Part shown: one piece after another, positions 35,025 through 47,865 of the stretch
Layout of the letters: each line of letters begins with the position of its first letter
How positions within the stretch are numbered: the first letter of the stretch is position 1
DNA from: Siniperca chuatsi
Lineage: Eukaryota > Chordata > Actinopteri > Centrarchiformes > Sinipercidae
NCBI RefSeq assembly: GCF_020085105.1
Contig: NC_058063.1
Span: 15,059,762 to 15,123,761, forward strand
Direction of reading: 5' to 3'
Length of the DNA stretch: 64,000 bases
Program-made: the position numbers and the translations under genes
Notes under the pieces: model-generated
Told to the model about the DNA's origin: nothing
Database searches by the model: none
The model's input: the letters and a program-made list of their open reading frames with translations, nothing else

Positions 35025-36412
35025 ATGGAATGAGATTTTTTTTTCCTGCCTGTTTTCACTTTTGTATTTCATTCGATAAAGTGAAATTAAACTATTTTCT
35101 ACAAACAGTCATACATTTTTTCTATTCTTTCATAATCTCTTATCACTAATCACTATACACAAACGTTTACACTCACACCCCAAATCACAATATCAAATGC
35201 AACCTTCAGCCAAACACATTTGTGATACTGGATTTTGCTGATTTTTTTTCCCCAAAAATAAAAAAAGCATAGTATACAACGAATATTTACCAGATATTAA
35301 AGCGAAATGCAGCTCTAACACTCTATTAATCCATTCTTTTTTATTCTTAACTATTCTGAAGGCAATGCTGCTTTATTAAATCACTGTGGTCATATGAAGA
35401 ACTCCCCTTTGAAGAAGAATCACTATGTGCTAACAAAGGCCTACTATCCTTGTTTCATAAAAACTCACTCATAAAACCCCAAAGCAAGCTAAAAGCACAT
35501 CTGATTGCTTAATTCCTGAAAGTTTTACATTTTGGCGATGCGAGGTTTTAATTAAGGCAGGGTCACATACCCGGATTTAAGCCTCAATTTACCTCAGTTT
35601 TTACCTTTTCTTCCACACCATTTACATACATGAGCGGGGGACCTTTCAGTATAATGCAGTACACCACCACCACCCACTGCAACCTCAATGATAAACATAA
35701 AGGAGAATTATCATCTTTCTGACAAAAACTGAAAATGTAAAGGCTTTGTGAATGTTGAATTCATGACAGAGCTGTTGCATTGGCTTGTGTTAGATTGTTC
35801 AGGTATACCTAATAAAGTGGCCACTGAGAGTAGGTTGTAATCTTTATAATGCACTATTTTGGCAGTTAGTATGCAAAAGCTCATTTTGTGCTAAACAGGG
35901 CGTGATGCAAAGCTGATGTGTGTTCAGCTAAAGCTTTGGACCATATTTTATTTTGAAAACCTCACAATTTCACTACCATTTCTTACTGAAATGTTTAGTT
36001 GCTGGAGGCAAATGTGTTTAGAAAACATGGTTTGTTTGGTCATTCACAGTGATTCAGCCATTGTGCACCAGGTCAACGTCTGCAGAGCAACATCTGCAGT
36101 TTTTCCACTTTTGTTCTGGAGGATAATAATGTCCATCAACACTACACCTCCTAACCTCCAGACCAGGACAGACCCGGTCTTTATCTGCTGGAGGCCCACG
36201 AATGGAGCAGTCTTGATACAGTTACACCACACCACTGGTTGTTTTGGATGCGGAGCCAGAAGTCATGTCATGTGCCGAGGAACGAGTCGGAAAAAATGAT
36301 GGAACGGTCACATTTTTCAGAGAAGCGCGTTCCAACTGAGCATCTGGTATTCTTGAAACATCTGAACCTCTCAGCCAAGCAGCCCGGCTCCATCCTGTAT
36401 GTGTGTATACTG

Positions 36413-36424
36413 TGTGTGTGTGTG

Positions 36425-36459
<35 letters not shown>
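36413..36459. repeat. (TG)n microsatellite
   Basis: About 47 bp of TG repeats with one CG interruption. Confidence 0.9.
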
Positions 36460-36589
36460 TTAGGGATATGCAAAGAACAGTTTACACCCTAACTCTCTCG
36501 TCTTAAAATGAATTCTGAAAATGTGTGAAGAAAAACTGTGTGTGGAATAAAAAAGAGAGAAAGGAGAGGTGAGGTGAGAGTGAGAAGGG

Positions 36590-36727
36590 CAGTTCAATTC
36601 AATTCACTTCAAATTTATTTATATAGCGCCAATTCATAACAGAAATGATCTCATTGTACTTTTCCTATAGAGCAGGTCTAGACCCGTACTCTTTATAATA
36701 TTATTTACAGAAACCCAACAAATCCAG
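36590..36727. repeat. Teleost interspersed repeat fragment
   Basis: Contains AAATTTATTTATATAGCGCC, AATTCATAACAGAAATGATC and ATAGAGCAGGTCTAGACCCG. I know this string as a very common teleost repeat tail (probably SINE or LINE 3' end). It is noncoding and truncated. Confidence 0.65.
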
Positions 36728-37408
36728 TAAAACAGAAATTATTTTATAGGGTTGGGGATATTTTTCAGTCCCGCACATTTCTATCCAAAAAGATCCTTTT
36801 GCAAGCAGCCTTCCTCCCTCCCTCTTATTTCCTCACCCACTGCAAAATTGTTCTTTTTATGAGGCTTCAGTCTCAAACCATTCCTCCTCTCGCCACAAGT
36901 ATCTCTGGTCTGTTTTTGCTCTTTCTTTCTCTGCCCTCTCCTCCCCCCTTCAGCCCTTTTTCCTCATGCTCTCTGTTTTAACTCTTCCCATACTGTAAAT
37001 GTATCAGTGTGATGGTAAACAACAACAACCAAACCACAAGATCAAGCCAAACAACCTCCAACATAAAAAGAAAACTGCTGAAAATATGGTTGGTATTCAA
37101 TCATGGTTTAGTCTCCTGTTTGCAAAGCACTTTGTGTTACATTAGTGTATAAAAAGTTCCTTATAAACACAGTTTTAATCTTGTTTTTGATTGGGTCTTA
37201 ACCAGAATAAGACAGCAACCGCATTTGACAATGATGTCACAGTGTACTAGAAGCACACTTTTACATCACTGCAGCAAGGTGAGAAGTTAAACCACTGGAG
37301 GTGAGCAAAAAACGAGATTTTCAGCTGGTTTAAAGTTGCTCTTTAATGTAATAAAGACGATATTTTAACAGGAGTAGTTAAAAATCTAAACCTCCCTCTC
37401 CATGAACA

Positions 37409-37985
37409 GTGGTGGAATGTAACTTTGCTCAAGTACTGTACTTATGTACAAATGTGAGGTACTTGTACTGATAATAGGTAGATATTATACTTTTTACAGC
37501 TTTAGTTACTAGTTACTTTTCAGATTACAATTTTTCATACCCTTCCTGTCCAGTCAAAACAATATCTCCAATTTTGGTGATTATGAGTTTGAATTTTTCT
37601 GATAAACTGAAGGATGAAGTATTTCCTATGGGTTGAGAAAATTCTCCTACTATACTATTAGCTGGAAAATGCATCGTCACAAAGCTGAAAAGGGCGTTTT
37701 TTCATGAGCTCATGAGAAGTTGACTTTTTAAAGATACGTGGTTCTCACAGGACAGCAACGCTACAAACATATGATGATCTTATAGACCATGATGCATTGC
37801 TGTAGATTAAACTACCCAACAGTATATAAAGTAGTTAAAATGAGCTCAACCTTAAACATCTACAGCAGTAAAATGCAACATACACATTAATGCAGCAGAA
37901 ATATTAATCCAGAAACATCAGATATAATAGTAAAACACTGACAGGGACCATTTTACTGCACAATGAGTGCTTTTACTTCTTTCTT
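37409..37985 (+). mobile_element. Family A transposon copy, 3' truncated
   Basis: Starts CAGTGGTGGAATGTAACTTT and contains CTCAAGTACTGTACTTATGT and TTAGTTACTAGTTACTTTTC. An apparent insertion of about 180 bp follows, then the internal blocks CAACAGTATATAAAGTAGTT and GACAGGGACCATTTTACTGC. The terminal inverted repeat expected on the right was not found. Confidence 0.7.
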
Positions 37986-38233
37986 ACTCTTTTCCTTATT
38001 ACAGATTTAATAACTAGCTTGATTTTTAACCGAATGTAAACAGATCAGGCTTCAACTATATTTCCATATGTCGTTAGTGAGACACTAGAAGAGGCACTGT
38101 AGCACTATGTGTAGCACTGTGGACTTGAAGAGTACGATTCATGAATATACTGTACACTAACCTGACTGACCTCACCTTTTCTATTTTTTTCTACTCACAT
38201 CTGTTCAGCCACTTTCCTCCTCCACTGACCAAA

Positions 38234-38237
<4 letters not shown>

Positions 38238-38277
<40 letters not shown>
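38238..38277. repeat. (CT)n microsatellite
   Basis: An uninterrupted run of about 40 bp of CT, preceded by a pyrimidine-rich stretch. Confidence 0.9.
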
Positions 38278-38280
<3 letters not shown>

Positions 38281-39287
38281 ACCTGGTGTTTCCATTTGTC
38301 TCATAGAATCTCTCTCATGCACAATAACTGTTTTGACTAATCCATCTTTCTAGACAAACTTCCACTGGATCACTGATGGATACACAGACGCTGCTGAACT
38401 GTGTGGGAAAAGCCTAAAGAACTCATCATAGAGTTTATGGTACTACTTTCTATTAAGGCACCTTTCATAAAGTTGTAAATAATGGCCTTATTGATGGCTA
38501 ATAAATATTTACTCATGTTTTATAGATCAGTTATGCCATGGTTGCCAGGTTGTGAAAGCTCCTTTTGACTAAGTGGACCGCTTACCTTCTGGAAAGAGAA
38601 TCTGGACAAAAATGTAATTAACAACTTATTAAGCATTTGTTAATGGATTACCAACATTTATATTATATACATTATAATTATTACCAAATAGAAAAGGATA
38701 AACACCCACATGTGTTCTTGCTGATGGTTTACAGCAGATCTAGAAAGCATTATCAAATGATTCATTAACTATTAATAAAGTCATTAGTTACAACTCAGGG
38801 TGCTGAGTTCATTCACAGAGAGAACAAAGGAAATTGAAAGACTGCAGCAACAGAGTGTGCAGAGAAACTGTCATTCAATCCCTACATGGGTTCAATTTCT
38901 TTAAGTGTCTTTGAGCAAAACACTTAATCTGAATCAGTTTTAGAGCTGCGTCTCTGTAGCCGACCCTGACCTCTAAACCTCCAAAAAAGACTGTTTTGTC
39001 TACTGATGTTTGATACAGTTTCATAAAAAAAGCCAGGAATGCTTTATTTCACGGGTCGCAGCAGGTCATGTAAACAATTTAATTGGAAGTTTCCTGGAAA
39101 GAACTGTACTGAGACAGTTATTTGATTTGTGTTTATAGGCAGTTTTCAGACGAATTACCTTCAAAGAGCTGCTGAAATCTCAATGACTGGAAGTAATTTA
39201 AACCTGAATTAATTTATCATTGCAAACTTTCCTCTCCATATTTTCTGAATTGTTTGCTGCTGTGCACTGACTAAAACACTCTCTAGG

Positions 39288-39556
39288 TCTGTGGCCAGTT
39301 GTGACCCCTTAAAATGAAGCAATGTCTTGGTTTTGGTTTTATGAACAAGTCGAAACAAATGGTAAAAGTGGGTCATTTTTGAGGCCTGAAGACAAAGAGG
39401 TAATATTATCCAGTAATTCACAAGAAAACAAGCAAAGATTAGAGGAATTCCTGAACAAAATAAATGTAATTTTGTGTAGCTTTTGACCCATGACCTCTTA
39501 TATTGTTGTGTGAACCTTTGGGTGGTCATGACCCACAGGTTGGAAACTAATGCTCT
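39288..39556. mobile_element. Degenerate hAT-like fragment related to the 40575 element
   Basis: Shares blocks with 40575-40918: GTGACCCCTT, GAGGTAA(A)ATTATCCA, TTCACAAGAAAA, AGCAAAGATTAGA and a right end reading GGTTGGAAACTAATG. There are no clear flanking duplications. Confidence 0.55.
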
Positions 39557-40351
39557 CAGTAACACTAGCAATTAATTGGAATTAATTAACTGTTCCAATT
39601 TAACAATGTCTCCATGCTCCCTAGAATTATAACCACATTACATAGTCTTTTCCAGGAACCTTTAATTTACTGTTCCTTTCTAGGAAATCATTAGGAAACT
39701 ACGGGACCTGTAAAATATAGTGTTGCCAGAAACCTTCCTCTGTGCCTCACACCCCTGTTAAAGATTTTTAATTTTAAACTGTCGTGATGATGCCATCTTG
39801 GCTGGCGGACACACAGAGGAGCAGTCAGAAAAGAGACAGTCGTGTTTAATGTTGTAAAAGATGTTGCTGATCAGTAAGGGGGAGGGGAAACTAATAAAAT
39901 TCCACAGACTGAGTCAGAAAACACATTTTTGACTTAATTTTGGCTATTTTGTACAGTAATCTGGATGTCTGTTGGAGGTGCTACGACGTTTATCTGCCAA
40001 GCATCTGCTCTCCGTCTTGTCTTGTGGGTTACGGACATGAACGCAGATGAGATCTTTGGCAGCCATGCTGGCTTCTATTCCTCCTTCTCCCCCTTTCTCT
40101 CTCTCCCTCTCTCTCCCTCTCTCTCTCTCTGTCAGCCATTTTAATGCTGAACTCATACAGTGTGGCTGGGCGGTGCAGGAACAACCATCGGGCTCAGCAC
40201 TCCTTCTCCATGCCAGGCAGGAAGTGGCTAGGACAGCTGCTTGCAATTCAACCTGAGACTTTGCTTGGGTGACCTACATTATGGCACCATTTACTTTCTA
40301 CTGTAACTTTAACAGCACTTTCTTTTCATTTTCTCGCTCTGCCTGACTTCC

Positions 40352-41178
40352 ACTGCTGGGAAGTAACTCAGTATATTTACTCAAGTACTGTACTTAAGTA
40401 CAATTTTGAGGTACTTTCATTCATTACATTTCTTCTCCACAACATTTCAGAGGCACTTTTCACTCCACTGTATTTATCTGACAGCTACAGTTTCTAAGTA
40501 CTTTTCAGATTAAGATTTTACAACAAAGACATATGATAAGTTTAGAAAATACAATACATTGGTGCAGATTAAGCCAGTCATTCCCAACCTTTCTGGCTTG
40601 TGACCCCTTACAAAAGCAGTGTCTACTTTGGGCTCCTTGTCACATTTTCAGATGTCTATGAGTATGGTGTGAGCAGCTCCACCAAAGACACATTGCCCCT
40701 CTAAACTTCTCACATGGTTTCATTTAAATATGAGGTTCAAAGAGGTAAAATTATCCAATATTTCACAAAAAAAGCAAAGATTAGATTAAAATACAAATAA
40801 TAAATACAAATTTGTGAAGCAGAATTTTGTTTTTTCTTTTCTCTAAATCATCTCACAACTCCACAGATTTATCTTTTGACCCTTTGTAGGAGTCTGACCG
40901 CGAGGTTGAGAACCACTGGACTAAACACTGCTCCTCCTCTACCAGCTACACAATACATAAAATGCTACATGTCATATATAATAGTATAACACTAACAGGG
41001 GCCATTTTTCTGCACAATGAGTACTTTTGTTATAGACTTTTTTTAAGTTCATTTTGTTAATAATACTTTTGTACTTTTACTTAAGTGGGATTTTGAATGC
41101 AGGACTTTTATTTGTAATGAAGGATTTTTACATTAATGCATTGGTACTTGATCTGAGTACTTCTTCCCTGTACTGCAG
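40352..41178 (+). mobile_element. Family A transposon copy containing a nested hAT element
   Basis: The left part (40352-40574) has GGGAAGTAACTCAGTATATT, ACTCAAGTACTGTACTTAAG and TTTCAGATTAAGATTTTACA. The right part (40927-41178) has ACTAACAGGGGCCATTTTTC, GATTTTGAATGCAGGACTTT and GAGTACTTCTTCCCTGTACT. The 344-bp hAT element at 40575 interrupts it, so family A was here first. Confidence 0.75.
40575..40918. mobile_element. hAT-type non-autonomous element nested in family A copy
   Basis: The left end is CAGTCATTCCCAACCTTTCT. The reverse complement of the right end is CAGTGGTTCTCAACCTCGC. The flanks are GATTAAGC (40567-40574) and GACTAAAC (40919-40926), 6 of 8 identical. The CAGTGGTTCCCAACC type of end is typical of hAT elements. 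No transposase ORF. Confidence 0.75.
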
Positions 41179-43373
41179 ACTTCAGCCTACTTCAAATCTT
41201 GTCTTTATCTTGTACAGAACAAACTCCCACTTAAACAGAAGTATTTTAACAAAATGACATGAAACAAGACTGACTATAACCTGCCCTGATGCCAAAAAAA
41301 TGCTAACTGAGTTGCAAAAAAAGCAAACAAATATCCTGAGTACCAAGAAAGCCACGTGGTTTACTGTCCAACAAACAAAGATAATTGCAGCCTGCAGTGC
41401 CAGTTCTCATAGTCATGCACAGTTCAAAATGTTCAGGCTGTGTAATTTTGTCAAACATGCTACCCAGGGTGCCCCACACTCCAGGAACACCCAGGTCAGG
41501 AAGCGGTCTTTGGGAACGAGTTGCTGAATCAGACCCTCCACAAACACCCCCCTCCCCGCACCAGGGCAATGCTCATCCTCCTGCAGCCCCGTCCTAGTCA
41601 TATCTGGCAGGAAATCCTCCCTGTTTCTGGTCTGCGGGTGAAACTACAGAGGCATGTCAGCTAATCCTCATCCTAGCAGACTGACCTCACCTAAAGCCCC
41701 CTACCCCCCTCCATCGCTGACTTCTGCACAATAAGCAACATCTGGTTCTCATTTCCCTAAAACCAAAACAACACGAGGAGGAGAGGAAGGGAGAGATGGG
41801 GGAAGGATGGGAGGAGTCGGAGGAGAGGTTGTTGAGGAGAAAGACATTCACAGAAAAGCAGGATGTAAAAAGAGAAAGAACGAGGAGTTACATTTCTCAC
41901 TGCTGGTGCAGTTGGAGGTCTTTGATGGTGCAGGTGTGAGGATGAATGTCGCCTTGTTGACCACTTTAACACCCTCTGCGGCCGGTTAAAAGTCCTCCCA
42001 CACTCTCTGTAACACGACAAACAGTCAGCTCCTTTGGTCAACTGTATGAAAAAAATTAAGACAAGGAGAGGAGGAAGGGGGAGAGAGAAAACTCCCATCT
42101 CCACAGAAAAGAATCTGCAACTCAGCGGCTAGCAGCCCTAATTACAGTGGGGCTTTGCTGAAGTCTGCAACAAGACAAAGAGAAAAAGAGGCAGATGGAG
42201 GGAGAGAAAAACATGAGGAAGGGAGCAGAAAGCTGAGTGAGGACAAGAGGGGGGGAAGAGAGGAGAGGCTTACCTCATTTTGTAAATAGTCTGTTTTTAA
42301 GTCAAAGTCACTCTAAATTAGTGCTGACTTAACAAAGACACAGATGCTCAGCGTCTCTGCAAAATGTCCCTTTACACCATAAATGCATACAACAGAAAGT
42401 TCAGTTTGATTCTCTTTAAAATAATTAATCAGTGTGGTAATAATGCTAAGAGGTAAAAAAATAAAAATAAGAGCCAAGTCCCTGCAGGAGCCCCTCACAA
42501 AACAACTTTAAAGACACATAAGAAGAACTGAATTAGATTTCGTGCCAGCCGATTTATGTTTTCTGCTTTTAAAACTGAGATGATGCAAAAGACAAGTGTT
42601 TCTGCAGCTCGATTATGACTTTATCCAGCTTAAAATTTGAGCCGATACCAGCAAAATATAACTTTCTGTGGGATGAAACTTTCTGCCAACTTGGCTGCAA
42701 CCAGCTAATCATCTTTCCATACACCAGGCTGCAGAACGGCACATTTTTCTTCTTCTTCTTTTCCTCTTTGTTGGTAGAGATGCCCCACAAAAAATAAGAA
42801 CTAAGCTGCTTTAAATGAGCAACACAAACTTATATCAGCCAAATTGTTGCCAGAAACACCCCTTTCTGTCCTCAAGCATCAATGAGTATCATCTTTCACT
42901 TTTAGTCTTGCTACTAAACTTGCGTAAACTATCAATTTTTCACATGAGGTTACCTTTTTATTGGCACTCCACTTCACTCCACATGTATTTCGAGTAATAA
43001 CATTGAGTTACTACAGCATGCCAAGGTGTGAACCCCCCCCTCTCTAACACACTTATATACACAGTAAGGTCCTGAATCAGAGCTACTTTATGTTTGCCAG
43101 CTCCTCCCTTCCTCTGACTGCTCAACACCAGACAAAATGGCGTTGGAGCCTTCACGCTGCCTTACAGAGGAGAAATGCTGCATTCTAGTGGAAGCTGAGA
43201 GACATTAACTGAGCATTATATCTATAAAACTATCCATACAAGGCATAGCTCATTTCGTGGATGGAGCATATCTGCCTATTTTTCGGCTATTGATACTTCT
43301 GTATCAAACAGCCCACAAATCCATGATCATAACAGATTCATATTTAAAGTATAAATCAGAAACAGAACAAACA

Positions 43374-43379
43374 TTTATT
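43374..43379 (-). terminator. Probable mrpl52 polyadenylation signal
   Basis: The minus strand reads AATAAA (plus TTTATT), about 140 nt beyond the mrpl52 stop codon. This gives a short 3' UTR of about 160 nt, typical for a housekeeping mitochondrial ribosomal protein gene. Confidence 0.5.
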
Positions 43380-43519
43380 GCAGAAATGCATGAAAAGTGA
43401 AAAACACACATTGTAAAGCCAGACAAAAGCCCCAAGTCCTCATAAATATATTCAATAGGGTGACTATCAACATGTTCAGAATAAGGATATCGCAACATGA
43501 TTATGATGATATGCTGTTT

Positions 43520-45430
43520 CTAACTTTGAGATTTTTTCTTCATCAACAGCTTCCCTTTCGGTTTGAGTAAAAGAGACTTTTTGTGCTCCTCCATTCTAGT
43601 GGCCTCTTCCTGTTTTTCACTCCACGCCTCTATCCCTCTGTCCACCTCCGAGTTCAGCATCACGATACGTCTCTGTGGGAAAGAAGCTTACAGGTAAATG
43701 CATGTAATAAATACAGAAAGAGACGAAGATGCTTTTTAAAAAATAAATAAATAAATAAAGGCAAATGTGTTGATACTCACTGCTAAAACTTCCCTCTCTT
43801 GCTTTCTTCTCAGCTGTCCCTTCATTGGAGGTGCTGCTCTTCCATCTGTCCAGAAAAAGTTAACACACATAAGAAATTACAAAATGTGCTAGAAGTAGAT
43901 CACAACATCATCACCGTTTTCTCCAGAAAGAGAGAAGAGGAACTTGACTTGTTTTGGCATTAGCTAAATAAATTATAATGAATTTAATAAGATAAATGTC
44001 ATGTGAACTCAATTACTCTACATAGAAACTAAAAGGCTGAATCACATCACTGTTGACATCCGCTCCCTTGTTATGTGAGCTCTGAATAAGGCGTCTGTTA
44101 CTTGAAAATACCTCCGAATGTGTGTGCGTGACTCCACATAAACTAAAAGTCAAATACCTGTAAACGACCAATCAGGCAGATCTGTCAGAGGGCCGTATTC
44201 TGTGCCGCTTCGGGAGAGTCCATGTCTGCAAGTAAACACAAACGCTATGAAATTATAAATCTTTCAGTGTGATAACGATGAGGGCAGTGTCGCTGCAAAA
44301 GAAGCCCAATCGTCATAAAACTGCACAGAGAATGGTGGGACAATCAGCTTGTTCTTTCCCCATAGCAGGTTAACCCGGTCATGATGTGTAAAACTACTGG
44401 TGAAGTTAGTTTTACACAGCCATTGCCTCCAAATCCAGCAGCATCTTCTCACTCCGTTTCACCCCATGTTGGCAGTAGGAGGTCGGTTAGCTCACCTCCC
44501 ACACCGCTTCACTAAATTACTGTTTAAATGACACAATACTGATGGGTTTTTAATACCTTCATGCTGACTTGCCCATATTAGTGAAAACTATACTGAATTG
44601 GTCTCATGTATCATGCTTAATTTGATTGCATGGATCACTTATTACTGCACTGGCCAAATAGGACTCACCTCTTCATGTTGTCTTCTTCTATTTTTATTTC
44701 CAGTGCAGTGATACATTTTTGGTATTGATCTGGAGTCACATTACATGGACGCTATCGTGAATTTTCCATAATAAAAGAAAAAATGTATTTAAAGTAGAAG
44801 AAGCATTCAAATCTAGCCTGAATGGGTGTCTGTTATTTGGCCAGTGTAGTAATAATTTCTGGTATTGATTTGGAGTCACATTACATGGAAGCTATTGGGG
44901 AAAACTGACATTTTCTATTAAGATATTTATGTAAAATTACTTTGACACATTAAATTACACATTAGCACTGAAAATCCGTCTGTCCCAGAATGACTTTTTT
45001 GTGTATATATCCAGTGTGAGCACATTACATAATCGGGATGGGACCCAGCATCAGTAAGATGAAAAGAGACACCAACAGTGAACTTACTCTTTCCTCCATT
45101 TCTCTCCAGCCTGAACTCTACATGTTGTGCTGAAATGCCTGCTGGAGTGCCTCAACACTGGAAAACAACAAGTACAGAAACAAAACAGCAAACAAAATGC
45201 TACTTTACTCAAGAGTGAACTGTTAGCATCAGCGTTAGCCTCGAGACTCGTCGTTACCGTATTTACGGTGGTTATTCAAACAAACAGCTGCATCAAAGGC
45301 AGCGACTGGCGCAAGAAGATATTTACAGCAGAAAAACTCCGCTTTAATGTTTGAACGTGTCTCACACACAACAGATTTAGTGAGTAACCTCTGTCTCACC
45401 TGAGCACCATGTCCTCACGGGGGCCGCCAT
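43520..45430 (-). CDS. mrpl52: Mitochondrial large ribosomal subunit protein mL52, complete
   Basis: Five coding exons in transcript order: 45400-45430, 45088-45157, 44158-44225, 43781-43845, 43520-43672. They sum to 387 nt, 128 residues, similar in length to mammalian MRPL52. The N-terminus ([10 protein letters not shown], then [12 protein letters not shown]) is Arg/Ser-rich without acids, as expected for a mitochondrial targeting sequence. The core has [39 protein letters not shown] and LKPKG, all close to human mL52. Its role is as a structural component of the mitoribosome 39S subunit. Exon 2's acceptor at 45158 was chosen over two nearer AGs because only it keeps phase and the presequence. 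The start ATG sits in CAACATGGCGGCC, a good Kozak context within a small CpG-rich promoter area. Confidence 0.93.
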
Positions 45431-47859
45431 GTTGTCTGCACTACACCGTGTTGACCACCAGGTGGGGCTAAAGACACGCCGCGAGCGCGTGGCTGATAGT
45501 CACGTTGTACCTTGACTTTCGATGGACAATTTGAAATGTTTGGTGACTGAAAATGGGATTCTATAACTCAAAAATAAAGAAAACAAAGCTCTGAAAGTGA
45601 CAGTAAGTTCTCAGTTTGTGATTTTTATCATTTGGATTATTCTCACATTGATGTTGTACATTATTTGTTATTGTTAAAACAGCTTCCCCTCTTTATTCAG
45701 CCATGCAAACCTATTTCCATTCTTTCTTTTAATTTAACAATGGACAAACAACAATACAAAAAATAGTATAGCACTACAAGCAATATATAATGTCATATAA
45801 ATTCAATATACCATCGCCCAATGGTCTATCAAAGGGTCTAATAAAATAATATATGTAAAAATAAGAAGATAAGACTCCAGACCCCCCAGGGCAAAAAAAA
45901 TAAATAATCCAGGTTCATTATCAGTTTTTGTTTTGTTTTGTTAATCTGATTAACTTCAAATTTGTCAGGGATAAGTATAATATCAGCTGAGGCATGTCCA
46001 TCATTATGACCTTATCTTGTGGCCCTGTCATGTAGAGGGGCCCCTGTCAGAATCTAGTTACCGCCGCATAACTGACACATACAATTTGGGGCCACATATT
46101 ATTTCAGCATAGGAGTACTAGTTTCTGGGCATATACTGAAGCTGCCATGCATAGTCTGCTCTGTGCACTGTACATGATGGGAACTTTGAGAACAGTGTGC
46201 ATACACCACAGAGGCATTTGGGGTTCAATAGGGGCCCAACGGCAAATTTTTGCCCCAGGGCCCCCATGACAGGGTAATCCAACCATACCTTTTGCGATCA
46301 TCATTGAAATAACAGACATTTTGACATTGTCATAGAAGGAAAAGTACAGGTATAACTAATAACTTTAATAATGTTTGCTTTCCATGTAGTTATTGTGCAT
46401 GCTAGTTGACTGGTATGCCTTATTGGGAGACTTATTGCCATCTTTAATGTTATTAGTTACACCTGTGCTTTTACTGTATAAGTCAAAATATCTGCCATGG
46501 AAAAGGCCTAATGTACACTTTTTTCTGTGATCTAGTTTATGGGTGGTTTTGTCAATGTTGGTACGATAAAGTGATGAATTACACCTTCTGGAGGCTTCAT
46601 TTTTTCACTTATTTCTTTGCATTTCAGCTCTCATTTCTGACCTGCTCACCGACCACAATCGAGTGGGACCTCTCAGGTCATCATGTGGTGGTTTTCTGAC
46701 CGTACTGACTAGCAAGACATCCAGATTTGGTAAGAGTGCTCTTAGTTACTTTGGCCTTGTTCTCTGGTAGAAACTGTTTTTGTTTTTCCAGGCTTATAAA
46801 TAGTGTGCATGTGTGTCTGTGGAGTGGATGTTTTCCGGAGGTTGGATGATTTTGTCTTGTTTTTTTTTTATTTTCTCTTTGTTGCTGTTGCACTTTCTTG
46901 TATTTTAGCTACTGTGCATGTTACCTGTTGCTGTACGCATTTTAATGTAAAGCACAGAAAGTTTACCTGTATTTAATTTCATTAAATCATTATAACATTA
47001 AAGGAGCACTCAACTGATTTAACATGTCAAAGTCAGGTGACTAGTCATGAGGATTAGTTTTCAGCCTGTGAAAACTGTCGTATAATGTCGCCTGAGGCTC
47101 CGGACAAGCTTTGTCAAGTCTGAGAGAAAAAAAAACCCTGGTGATGTCATAGTGATGTCATCAGGGTTATTCCAGCTTGAGACCGCAGACTGAGAAGTGT
47201 GACTCCTCTTTACAGGTCTGGAGAAGTCATAATATCCAAAATATCACAATCAAATAGCAGAATCTGAGATAAGTTGGGTAGAAAAACAATTTTGTGTAAC
47301 AGAAATGTGTTTTTTTTAATGTCTTGTTCCTTCCTCAGTCATCTTGTGACCAGTCAGATTTATATTGGGACCCCTTTGGCAATCTCGACCCCTAGCTTTG
47401 GAACCACTGGGCTAATGAAGGATGCTGTGGAGTTGTATTACAGGACGTGTATGATCCAGGATTCTTGGAGCTTGACCAAGACTTTGGACTCAAAGTCAGG
47501 ATATCAGAGCCTCTGTCTCTTCAGTGTGGACCATTATTTTGTTTTATGTGTCTCTCATGAATTCCCCAACTTTAAAGAAGTGCAATACTAAAACAAACAT
47601 CTATTATCTAACCTAGTGAAATGACTCAAAACAAAACAAAAACGCAACATTTCTCCTGGAAAGTTAAGTGTTTATGTTAAATGTCGTGCATGTCTGTTCT
47701 TTGAGTAAATAATTACATAAATACACACTCGGGGGGAAAGATTGAGATAGGAGCACTGTCTGTAAGAATAGACATGACTGTATTTCGCTGAAACATAAAT
47801 GCAGACAGAGCACAGCCGCTCTCGCAGCTCTTCAAAGTATTGTTTTTGTATGAACTGCT
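45431..47859. other. Intergenic region upstream of mrpl52
   Basis: The first 100 bases hold the CpG-rich mrpl52 promoter area. The rest is AT-rich with small repeat fragments: the GGGGCCC...GCCCCAGGG piece near 46250 and a hAT right-end fragment (AACCACTGGGCTAATG) at 47401-47416. No supported exon. Confidence 0.5.
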
Positions 47860-47865
47860 CCACCA

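Larger units (their letters stand above)
33108..35040 (+). other. mmp14: mmp14 3' UTR
   Basis: About 1.9 kb from the TAG stop to the first good AATAAA (35019-35024), which is followed by a T-rich stretch. It starts with a GA-rich segment (33120-33260), carries the hAT MITE at 33783-34089, and is then AT-rich with several ATTTA pentamers. The extent is inferred from the poly(A) signal. Confidence 0.65.
35045..43373. other. Gene-poor intergenic region between mmp14 and mrpl52
   Basis: About 8.3 kb with no supported exon on either strand. It holds the simple repeats at 36413 and 38238, a teleost repeat at 36590, family A copies at 37409 and 40352, hAT copies at 39288 and 40575, and a purine-rich stretch at about 41.77-42.25 kb. 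The region at 41.4-41.7 kb is more GC-rich and gives short ORFs in several frames, none recognisable. Confidence 0.6.

Noticed and set aside
41385-42104. Overlapping ORFs on both strands (60-115 codons)
   Set aside because: They come from GC-rich and purine-rich low-complexity DNA. No splice-linked partners, no recognisable domain.
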